NCBI GenBank assembly: GCA_019637585.1
Contig: JAHBVL010000010.1
Location: forward strand, 1-64,000
Source of the DNA: Thermomicrobiales bacterium
GTDB taxonomy: Bacteria > Chloroflexota > Chloroflexia > Thermomicrobiales > UBA6265
DNA: 64,000 nt
Direction of reading: 5' to 3'
The first letter of the stretch is position 1. Each line of letters begins with the position of its first letter. The notes under the pieces were generated by a model. It had not been told where the DNA came from. It ran no database searches and saw only the letters and a list, made by a program, of their open reading frames with translations. Shown here piece by piece: positions 7,489 to 14,719 of this stretch. Position numbers and translations under genes: made by a program.

Positions 7489-9968
7489 ACGAGGCGTCCT
7501 CCGGCCACATCCAGAACTTCCCTCGCCAGCTCGACCGCCTGGGGAAGCGACAGCGCCTCGCCCTCTTCCAGAAGAACGGTGACATCCGGACTGACTGTCG
7601 TCAGCGGAGTTGTCCAGAATTGCAGTTCTTGTTCCTCCGCCGGGGTGCGCGGCGCGTTGATCAGCATCCGCCGGCTCGATGCCGCACCGACCAACCGGAA
7701 GGCCCGCTCGACATCTCCGGAGATTGCCGCGATGCGGGCCGCCGACTCGGTGCAGTCGATCATGCCCCGCTGGTCGCCGATTTCGATGCGCAGGCGGAGC
7801 GCTTCGAGGACCTCCAGCGATCCCTGCTGCGGGTTGCCGAGCAGGGCACGAACGGTTCCCAGATCGCAATACCCATACGCCTGCCCGTAGAGATCGCCCG
7901 CGGACCGAAAAAGCTCGACTGCTTCGAGCAACAGGGTGAGCGCGTCCTCGTGGCGACCCTCCAACCGGGCCAGGACGCCGAGGTTGTAGAGGGAATAGCC
8001 GATGCTGTTTTCGTCACCAAGCTCCCGGCGGATAGCCAGTCCTTCTTCCTGGAGCAGGCGCGATTCCGCCAGGTTTCCCAGGGCCATTTCGACATCCGCC
8101 CCGTTCGACAGGGAATTCCCGATCCCGATCAGACTCCCTGCTTCCCGGCTGAGCGCCAGGCTTTCACGATGCAGCTCCTGGGCTCGGTGCAGATCGCCCT
8201 GGGCAAACGCGACCAGGCCAAGTCCATTCAGGGCATTGGCCACCAGGGATTTGTCCGGCAGATTGCGACGGATTGCCAGACTTGTTTCGAAACGGGTTTG
8301 CGCTTCGGCGTAGTCGCCCAGGTCGAACGACATATTGGCCAGCGCCTGGGAAGCCTTTGCCTTGAGCTCAGGTTCCGGTTCTCCCGGCAGGGCAAGCACC
8401 CGCGACAACCACTCGCAACCCTCCAGCAGAGCGCCCCGCTTCGACCAGAATCGCCAGACCGCTCCCGCGATGCGCAAACCGGAATCGACATCGCCCTGCT
8501 CGATCGACCAGTCGAGCGCCGACCGGATGTTGGCCTGCTCGTCGGTGAGACGGCTCCTCCAGACAGACTCCTGCGGTCCGACGAGACCGAATTCGGCTTC
8601 TTCGGCAAGAGCGCGGATCCAGGCAGCGTGTGCGGATCGGAGCGGTAGCTCTTCGCCCCGTTCCATCGCCTGCTCGCGGCCGAACGCCCGGATCGTTTCC
8701 AGCATGGTGTAGCGGGTCGAACCATCATCGGTCATCGATTGGCGAATGAGACTGTTGTCGACGAGGTTGGCCAGCAGCTCGAGCAGCTGAAGGTGATCCC
8801 AGGGACTACCGATGGCGGTTGCCTGAATGGCGTCGAGCGCCGCGCCGCCGCTGAATGCCGAAATCTGGCGAAAGAGCCGCTGCTCATCCTGCCCGAGCAT
8901 CTGCAGACTCCACCCAAGGGTGTGCCGCAGGGTCTGGTGTCGTTCCGGCGCGTCTCGCGCGCCGCCTCCCAGCGAAGGGAGTTGATCGTTCAACTGGTCG
9001 AGAAGGGCGCCCGGCGTCAGGACGCGCAACCAACTGGCAGCCAGCTCGATTGCCAGCGGCAATCCGTCCAGGCGGCGGCAGATGTCGCGGACGGTTTCGA
9101 TCGTCTGCTCGTCGAGCACAAAGTTGCTGGAAGCGTCGCGGGCACGTTCGACAAAGAGCTTCACCGCTGGGGAGATGATCTCCCCGGTCCAGCCCAGATC
9201 GAGCTCGGGCAACGAGAGGGGCGGAACCGTGATGACCAACTCGCCCCGCAGCCTGAGCCTGGTGCGACTGGTCACCAGGACAGACACACCCGGGCAGAAG
9301 GCGAGAACGCGAGCCACGCTGACGGCGCTTTCGAGCATGTGCTCGAAGTTGTCGAGGATGAGCAACAGCGATGCGTTGCTCAGCAGATCGATGAGCTGAC
9401 CGACAGGGTCGGCGCCCTGATTGCCGGTGAAAGCCAGTGCATCGAGCAGCGCTGGTCCGAATTGGTGATCGCTGGAAAGGAGGCTGAGGTCGAGAAAGAC
9501 CACCCCATCGCTGAACTGTGGCGCCAGCCGCCGGGCGGCTTCCAGTCCGGCGCGCGTTTTACCCACGCCGCCCGGTCCGGTCAGGGTGATCAGCCGGATT
9601 TCCTCCTGAAGGACATGTCCGGCGATCTGGTCGACCAGCTCATCGCGGCCCAGCAGCTGGGTAGGAGGGGTTGGCAGCGCCCGATGCGGTGTTCTGGGCG
9701 GCGATGACGGAGCAGCGGTCGTCGGTGATTCGGGCGAAGGCGCCGTCTGCAGCTCGGGCCGGGCCGCTTCGATGAGCGAGGCTCGCTCGATGTCGGTCAG
9801 CCCCAGTCCTTCGGCAAGAAGCCGGAGTGTTTCCATATGGGGCGAGAGACGCCGGCCCCGTTCGAGATCGCTGATCCCCCGCACACTCAAACCAGCCCGT
9901 TCGGCCAGGTCTTCCTGGCTGAGCCCGGCGGCAAGGCGGTATCGGCGAATCAGGTCTCCAAGAGCCAT
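7485..9968 (-). CDS. XRE-type regulator with NB-ARC ATPase and TPR repeats
   Basis: An 827-residue multidomain regulator. Residues 1-60 form a helix-turn-helix of the XRE type (GLSQEDLAERAGLSVRGIS). After a Pro/Ser/Thr-rich linker, a STAND/NB-ARC-like ATPase starts with a Walker A loop (GPGGVGKTR, 131-139) and a Walker B-like segment (LLLILDNFEH). The C-terminal 350 residues are TPR repeats with the usual Ala, Gly, Tyr and Leu pattern. Such proteins are thought to be ligand- or partner-gated switches. The start at 9968 begins the HTH directly; a longer frame to 10034 adds residues with no homology. It shares ATPase and TPR regions with the two cyclase-fused proteins downstream. Confidence 0.85.
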   Translation of the reverse strand: MALGDLIRRYRLAAGLSQEDLAERAGLSVRGISDLERGRRLSPHMETLRLLAEGLGLTDIERASLIEAARPELQTAPSPESPTTAAPSSPPRTPHRALPTPPTQLLGRDELVDQIAGHVLQEEIRLITLTGPGGVGKTRAGLEAARRLAPQFSDGVVFLDLSLLSSDHQFGPALLDALAFTGNQGADPVGQLIDLLSNASLLLILDNFEHMLESAVSVARVLAFCPGVSVLVTSRTRLRLRGELVITVPPLSLPELDLGWTGEIISPAVKLFVERARDASSNFVLDEQTIETVRDICRRLDGLPLAIELAASWLRVLTPGALLDQLNDQLPSLGGGARDAPERHQTLRHTLGWSLQMLGQDEQRLFRQISAFSGGAALDAIQATAIGSPWDHLQLLELLANLVDNSLIRQSMTDDGSTRYTMLETIRAFGREQAMERGEELPLRSAHAAWIRALAEEAEFGLVGPQESVWRSRLTDEQANIRSALDWSIEQGDVDSGLRIAGAVWRFWSKRGALLEGCEWLSRVLALPGEPEPELKAKASQALANMSFDLGDYAEAQTRFETSLAIRRNLPDKSLVANALNGLGLVAFAQGDLHRAQELHRESLALSREAGSLIGIGNSLSNGADVEMALGNLAESRLLQEEGLAIRRELGDENSIGYSLYNLGVLARLEGRHEDALTLLLEAVELFRSAGDLYGQAYGYCDLGTVRALLGNPQQGSLEVLEALRLRIEIGDQRGMIDCTESAARIAAISGDVERAFRLVGAASSRRMLINAPRTPAEEQELQFWTTPLTTVSPDVTVLLEEGEALSLPQAVELAREVLDVAGGRLV

Positions 9969-10035
9969 GAGCGATGCGTTCCTGTACGTGACAAGGAAGA
10001 GGACGAGCGCCCGGAACCGGCTCGCCAACGGCACT

Positions 10036-10063
10036 ATCCTATCACTGCCGCTTATGTTGACAA
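10036..10063 (-). promoter_or_regulatory. Possible promoter of the XRE/NB-ARC gene
   Basis: On the minus strand TTGTCA (10063-10058) and TAGGAT (10041-10036) are 16 bases apart, about 70 bases upstream of the start at 9968. This is a plausible vegetative promoter, judged by eye only. Confidence 0.35.
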
Positions 10064-10070
10064 TCGTTGG

Positions 10071-10817
10071 TCAGGTTGTGTATGCCGCCAGCTCCTCCGG
10101 GCCGATCACCGTGATCAGGTCGCCCTGAATGGAGATCAGCTCGAGGTCTTCGAACCCGTGCAGCGCGCGATTGAGCGTCGAGCGAGTCGTTCCCAGTTCG
10201 GTCGCCAGATCGGTTTGGGTGCGGCCGATCTGGAAGGTGACCGGACCGCCCCGAGAGGACCCGGCGTGCCGTTCGTAGCGTTGCAGGAGCCACTTGGCCA
10301 GGCGGCCGGGCACGTCGAGGCTGAGCATGTCGACGTGCAGCTGATTGCTGTTGCGGAGCATCGTAGCCAAACGATGGAGAATGGTGTCGCGAAGCGCCGG
10401 CTGCTCGCTGAAGAGCTGGAGGAACGCAGAGCGCGGGATAAGCCGTACCGATACCGGACCCTGGGCGGTGAGCGTCGCCGAACGGGGGGCGCTGTCGATA
10501 AGCGACAGCTCACCCAATGCGCCGGGCGCCTCAACGATGGCCACAACGATCTCCCGGCCATCGAGCGTCATCCGCGACACGCGGATTTCTCCCTTCAGCA
10601 ACACGTAGAGCATCTCGCCCAGGTCGCCCTCGTGGCAGAGGATGTGTCCGTCGGGGTAGGAACGCTGGACGCTGACCCGGCCCAGGGCTTCCAACGCGCT
10701 CTCCGGCAGAGCGGCGAAGAGGGGTACATGCCGGAGGTCATCGCTGAGATGATGGGTCGTCACCGTCGTTCGTACTCGCTCGATTGCTCCGCGCCACTGG
10801 TCGAGGCAGGATAGCAT
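10071..10817 (-). CDS. Crp/Fnr family transcriptional regulator
   Basis: A 248-residue regulator with an N-terminal cyclic-nucleotide-binding beta barrel (about residues 25-135, including GEIRVSR and GELSLIDSAPRSATL) and a C-terminal winged helix-turn-helix (TQTDLATELGTTRSTLNRAL, about residues 199-218). In this subgroup the effector may be cAMP, c-di-GMP or none; no Fnr-type cysteine cluster is seen. The ATG at 10817 is preferred over 10877 because the longer form would overlap the divergent deaminase gene. The position next to two nucleotidyl-cyclase genes makes a cyclic-nucleotide link attractive, but this is inference. Confidence 0.85.
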   Translation of the reverse strand: MLSCLDQWRGAIERVRTTVTTHHLSDDLRHVPLFAALPESALEALGRVSVQRSYPDGHILCHEGDLGEMLYVLLKGEIRVSRMTLDGREIVVAIVEAPGALGELSLIDSAPRSATLTAQGPVSVRLIPRSAFLQLFSEQPALRDTILHRLATMLRNSNQLHVDMLSLDVPGRLAKWLLQRYERHAGSSRGGPVTFQIGRTQTDLATELGTTRSTLNRALHGFEDLELISIQGDLITVIGPEELAAYTT

Positions 10818-10854
10818 CTCTGTTGCGTGAGTTTGTGAAGGGAGACCAGCGAAG

Positions 10855-11307
10855 ATGAGCGACGAGAGACTGGACAACGTGGAGCACTATCTGCGACTGG
10901 CCATGGAGGAAGCCGAACGCGCGGTGCAGGAGGGAAACCACCCGTACGGCGCGGTAATCGTCAGCGCCAGTGGCGCGGTTATCGCCACCGGACGAAATGG
11001 CGTCAACACCGACCACGATCCTTCGTCGCACGCCGAGATGAATGCGGTTCGCGCGGCCTGCCGGCGGCTTGGGACGCTCGCGCTCAACGACTACTGGCTG
11101 TTTACCAACGGCCCGCCCTGCGCCATGTGCGCAACGGTGATGATTGCTGCCGGGCTTGGAGCGATCTGGTATGGCGCGCCCTCGGGTCCCGAGCGGACCA
11201 TGCCGACCCTCGAAGAGCTGGTCGAGCGTTCCAGTGGGGCGAAACCTACGGTCCATCAAGGGGTACTGGCGGAAGAAGCGAGCGCACAGCTGCTCCGTTT
11301 GTCGTGA
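10855..11307 (+). CDS. Zinc-dependent nucleoside deaminase (guanine deaminase / TadA-like family)
   Basis: A 150-residue member of the cytidine/deoxycytidylate deaminase fold. The zinc site is complete: His59-Ala-Glu61 and Pro-Cys89-Ala-Met-Cys92 (PPCAMC). The overall shape, with an N-terminal helix and a C-terminal extension, resembles guanine deaminases of the GuaD type or tRNA-adenosine deaminase paralogues rather than cytidine deaminase. It is transcribed divergently from the Crp-like gene with about 37 bases between starts, so both promoters may share control. The exact base that it deaminates cannot be decided here. Confidence 0.8.
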   Translation: MSDERLDNVEHYLRLAMEEAERAVQEGNHPYGAVIVSASGAVIATGRNGVNTDHDPSSHAEMNAVRAACRRLGTLALNDYWLFTNGPPCAMCATVMIAAGLGAIWYGAPSGPERTMPTLEELVERSSGAKPTVHQGVLAEEASAQLLRLS

Positions 11308-11328
11308 GACGCCCGGTAGTCCTTTGGT

Positions 11329-11336
11329 CTACGATG
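11329..11336 (+). promoter_or_regulatory. Conserved CTACGATG element upstream of cyclase gene 1
   Basis: CTACGATG at 11329-11336 lies 48 bases before the ATG at 11377. The same octamer lies 48 bases before the ATG of the paralogue at 14720. The shared distance suggests a minus-10-like promoter element kept after duplication. No good minus-35 hexamer is seen at either place. Confidence 0.4.
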
Positions 11337-11376
11337 ACGCCGTTATCGTGAGTGGTATGTCGAAGCTTCAGGACCC

Positions 11377-14067
11377 ATGGACGCGCAACGCACCCAGCGG
11401 ACCTTCCTGTTCACCGATATCGAGGGGAGCACGCGACTCTGGGAGCAGCGCCCTGAGGCGATGCCGCGAGCGCTGGCTGAACATAACCGCCTGATCCGCA
11501 CCGCGGTCGACGCCGCGGGCGGCAGAGTCTTCAAGATCGTCGGCGATGCGTTCTGCGCCGATTTCGCAGCATCGGGCGCCGCTTTGCGCGCTGCGATCGA
11601 AGCGCAACGGGGTATCGAATGCACCGACTGGCGGGCGCTTGGTCTGGATGCGCCATTGCGGGTGCGGATGGCGCTCCACCAGGGTCGGGTGGAGGAAAAA
11701 GACGGGGAACTCGCCGGTCCGGTGCTCAACCGGATCGCCAGACTGCTGGCTGCTGGGCATGGTGGTCAGATTCTCATGGCCGGGTCGGTCGAGCTGGCCA
11801 ACGGCGCCGGCCCGGATGTCGAGCTGCGGTCGCTCGGGGAGCGCAAGCTCCGCGATGTGCCCGGTGTCGAGCAGATCGTCCAGGTGGTGGCGCAGGGGCT
11901 GCAGGAGGTTTTCCCGCCGATCAACACCCTGGATCCGCCCGAGCACAATCTCCCAGCCGAGCCCAATGCGTTTTTCGGTCGAGAAGCGGAGCGAGCGAGA
12001 ATTCGGCACGCGCTTCTGCAATCGGGACTGCGGCTGGTCACCTTGCTCGGACCGGGAGGGATCGGGAAAACCCGGCTCTCGATCCAGGCAGGCAGCGACC
12101 TGCTGGACAGCTTCGCGGCGGGTGTTCGATTCGTCGAACTTGCTGGCGTACGCGATGACGGACTCGTCGCCGGCACGGTGATGCGGACGTTGGGCGTGCG
12201 GGAGGAATCGGGGGTCGAGGTGATCGATACCCTGTGCACCTGGCTCTCCGGCAGAGAGATCCTCCTGATTTTCGACAACTGCGAGCAGGTCATCGAAGGC
12301 GCCGCCGATCTGGCGGCGACGATCCTGCGCCGGGCGCCGGGGGTGCGGCTCCTGGCAACGAGCCGCATCCCGCTGGAGATACGAGGCGAGCAGCGACTGC
12401 CGGTCGACCCGCTCGAAGCGCCTGAGACGAGCAAACCGGGTGACCTTCTGCGAATCAGGGAGAACCCGGCTGTTCGCCTCTTCGTCGATCGGGCCGTTGC
12501 GGTCGACGCGGGATTCTCCCTGGATACTGCCAGCGCCCCACATGTCGCCGAGATCTGTCGCCGGGTGGATGGCATCCCGCTGGCGATCGAGCTGGCGGCG
12601 GCGCGCATCGCCATGCTCAGCCCGGAAGCGCTCCTGGAGCAGCTCGAACGGCGTCTGCCTGCACTCACCGGTGGCGCCCGCGATCTGCCAGACCGGCACA
12701 AGACCCTGCAAAGCGCTATCGCCTGGAGCTACGACCTCCTCGATGAGGAGGAGCGAGACGTCTTTCGGAAGCTTTCGGTATTTGTCGGAGGCTGGACTCT
12801 CGACAGCGCGAAGGTGGTGCTTGGGGTCGAGTTGGCGCCCCTCCTGGCGACGCTGGGTTCCAAGAGCCTGATCCGAAGTGAGACTGCCCCCGATGGAACC
12901 GTCCGATTCGTCATGCTCGAGACAATTCGAGAGTTTGCGGTTGAGCGGGCTCTTGGAGATGCAGCGTTGACCGAGCTCAGATTGGCTCACGCCAGCTGGG
13001 CGCTCGAGTTCTCAGAACGCGTTGGCGCTTTGACCTTCGACGGGGAGCACCAGCTTTCTGCCATCAAGACCTTGTCGACCGAGTACGGAAACATCAGCGT
13101 CGCACTTTCCACATTCGCTGAACGCGGCGATGGCCAGTCGATCCTGCGGCTGGCGACCGCGATCTGGCGATACTGGTCGATTCTGGGTGCTGCGTCGGAA
13201 GGAAAGGTGTGGATCGAGCGGGCGTTGGCCATGGATGTCTCGTTCGAACCCATGACGCTTTGCCATGCTCTCAACCGGCTTGGCAACATTTCAGTGGACC
13301 TGGAGCAGCACGACAGCGCCGTCGATTTCTATCGAAGAAGTCTGTCGATTGCCATTCGCCACCGGGATCGATCGATGATGGGCCGGAACCTCTGCAGTCT
13401 CGGCATGATCGCGAACATGATCGGTGGCACGCCGGACGAACTGCGGTTGTTGTCTCGTGGTCGCCGCCTGTGCGAAGAGAGTGGCGATACGCGCGGAGCG
13501 GCCTTGGCGACGTTGAATCTGGCGATCTCCTTGCGGGATGCCGGTGAGTTCCAGCGCTCCGCCGACATGCACCTCGGGGCAATCGGCCTTCTGGAGCAGG
13601 CGGGTGACCGGATGGGAGTGGCGGGCGCCCGCTATTACTACGGTCTGCTTCTGCTGGATACGTGCCGCTACCCGGAAGCCGAAGTCGAACTCGAGGCTGC
13701 CGTGGCCTCGTTCTCTGAGGCCCAGGACAACTGGATGTGGGCAGATGCGACGTGTGCACTGGCCACCATCGATATTGCTGTGGGCCGGCTGGACCAGGCT
13801 CGTCGGCGGCTCGATTCGGCAATTGCCATCAACGAATCAGGGGACAGACGAGCGTCGCTCGCTGACAGTCTGGAGGCCCTTGCCTTGCTGGAGATGAAGC
13901 TTGGCGACGTGCCCCGCGCGAACGAGGCGTTCGAACGGTCTCGCGATGCTCGATCGAGAACCAGCCTGCGGCCCCGGAGATCATCCACGAACGAGATCAC
14001 GGAGCTGATCGACCGAAACAAGCGGAATCACCCTGATACAATGAGGCACAGTGAAATCGTGCTGTAG
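11377..14067 (+). CDS. Class III nucleotidyl cyclase - NB-ARC ATPase - TPR signalling protein (copy 1)
   Basis: An 896-residue fusion. Residues 1-170 are a class III adenylate/guanylate cyclase domain: FTDIEGST gives metal-binding Asp14, and KIVGDAF gives Lys53 and Asp57; an Asn...Arg pair occurs in GPVLNRIARLL, so catalysis looks possible. Residues about 190-520 are an NB-ARC-type ATPase with Walker A GPGGIGKTR near 226-234 and Walker B LLIFDNCEQ. The remainder is TPR repeats. No membrane segment is visible. The ATPase plus TPR part presumably senses a partner and gates the cyclase. The gene is a close paralogue of 14720-17434, and its ATPase also resembles 7485-9968. Confidence 0.85.
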   Translation: MDAQRTQRTFLFTDIEGSTRLWEQRPEAMPRALAEHNRLIRTAVDAAGGRVFKIVGDAFCADFAASGAALRAAIEAQRGIECTDWRALGLDAPLRVRMALHQGRVEEKDGELAGPVLNRIARLLAAGHGGQILMAGSVELANGAGPDVELRSLGERKLRDVPGVEQIVQVVAQGLQEVFPPINTLDPPEHNLPAEPNAFFGREAERARIRHALLQSGLRLVTLLGPGGIGKTRLSIQAGSDLLDSFAAGVRFVELAGVRDDGLVAGTVMRTLGVREESGVEVIDTLCTWLSGREILLIFDNCEQVIEGAADLAATILRRAPGVRLLATSRIPLEIRGEQRLPVDPLEAPETSKPGDLLRIRENPAVRLFVDRAVAVDAGFSLDTASAPHVAEICRRVDGIPLAIELAAARIAMLSPEALLEQLERRLPALTGGARDLPDRHKTLQSAIAWSYDLLDEEERDVFRKLSVFVGGWTLDSAKVVLGVELAPLLATLGSKSLIRSETAPDGTVRFVMLETIREFAVERALGDAALTELRLAHASWALEFSERVGALTFDGEHQLSAIKTLSTEYGNISVALSTFAERGDGQSILRLATAIWRYWSILGAASEGKVWIERALAMDVSFEPMTLCHALNRLGNISVDLEQHDSAVDFYRRSLSIAIRHRDRSMMGRNLCSLGMIANMIGGTPDELRLLSRGRRLCEESGDTRGAALATLNLAISLRDAGEFQRSADMHLGAIGLLEQAGDRMGVAGARYYYGLLLLDTCRYPEAEVELEAAVASFSEAQDNWMWADATCALATIDIAVGRLDQARRRLDSAIAINESGDRRASLADSLEALALLEMKLGDVPRANEAFERSRDARSRTSLRPRRSSTNEITELIDRNKRNHPDTMRHSEIVL

Positions 14068-14174
14068 TGAACGTTCCGTTGTGCAATGGCCCTTCCAGGA
14101 TAGTGGGAAGGGTCTTCGCCGCTGGGGCGTGCACGGAACCGTTTAGTCCAATCATGGAATGGGAAAGGACCGTC

Positions 14175-14540
14175 ATGCCGGAGCTTGTTCTCGCAGTTGG
14201 TGATGGGGCGGAGATGTATGTCTGTGGCGACCCGGTGAAACTGACGGCCGCCGGGCCATTGGTCGCCGCAAGTGAGATCAATGGCATCGGACCCGAATGT
14301 ATGATGCGGTGTCCCCGATCGATAACCGTCATCACAAAGGGAGAGCCGACCTCGGTTGCTTTCTGGACGGAACCCGAAGGCCTGCGAAAGTCGATTGTGA
14401 TTGACGCGAGTCTGCTCGCCAGATTCCATCATGCCCTTTTTGTCATTCTGGAATGTGATGGGGATTCGACCGTAACGTTCTCTATTCCGGGAGAGGAAGA
14501 AGCGGTCTTCGAGTTTGGCCAGGGTTGCTCGCAGCAGTAG
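14175..14540 (+). CDS. Small hypothetical protein between the cyclase paralogues
   Basis: A 121-residue acidic protein that I do not recognise. It begins MPELVLAVGDGAEMYVCG and contains two stretches of alternating hydrophobic residues (for example KSIVIDASLL and HALFVILECDGD), suggesting a small beta-rich domain. The start at 14175 has an AAAGGA site 6-8 bases upstream; two earlier in-frame ATGs (14067, 14154) lack one. A TACAAT element about 14036 may be its promoter. The gene sits between two paralogous cyclase/NB-ARC genes on the same strand and could be part of that signalling unit, but there is no direct evidence for a function. Confidence 0.5.
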   Translation: MPELVLAVGDGAEMYVCGDPVKLTAAGPLVAASEINGIGPECMMRCPRSITVITKGEPTSVAFWTEPEGLRKSIVIDASLLARFHHALFVILECDGDSTVTFSIPGEEEAVFEFGQGCSQQ

Positions 14541-14671
14541 CGACCACCTGCCGCAAGACTCCGTCGAGATTCTTGCCGGTTTGCCGATCGGTTCGGCGGG
14601 CCGCACGATCAGATGCTCCCTCGAGGCGGGTTCGCGTCCCCTGCCGTCGGGATCGTCGGCAGGAGATTGGG

Positions 14672-14679
14672 CTACGATG
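14672..14679 (+). promoter_or_regulatory. Conserved CTACGATG element upstream of cyclase gene 2
   Basis: The octamer CTACGATG lies 48 bases before the ATG at 14720, exactly matching the element at 11329 upstream of the paralogue. The flanking sequence has diverged, so retention of both the sequence and the distance suggests a regulatory role. Confidence 0.4.
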
Positions 14680-14719
14680 CGCAGCGACGACCCTGGAGTC
14701 TGCATGCCATTTGGGAGCT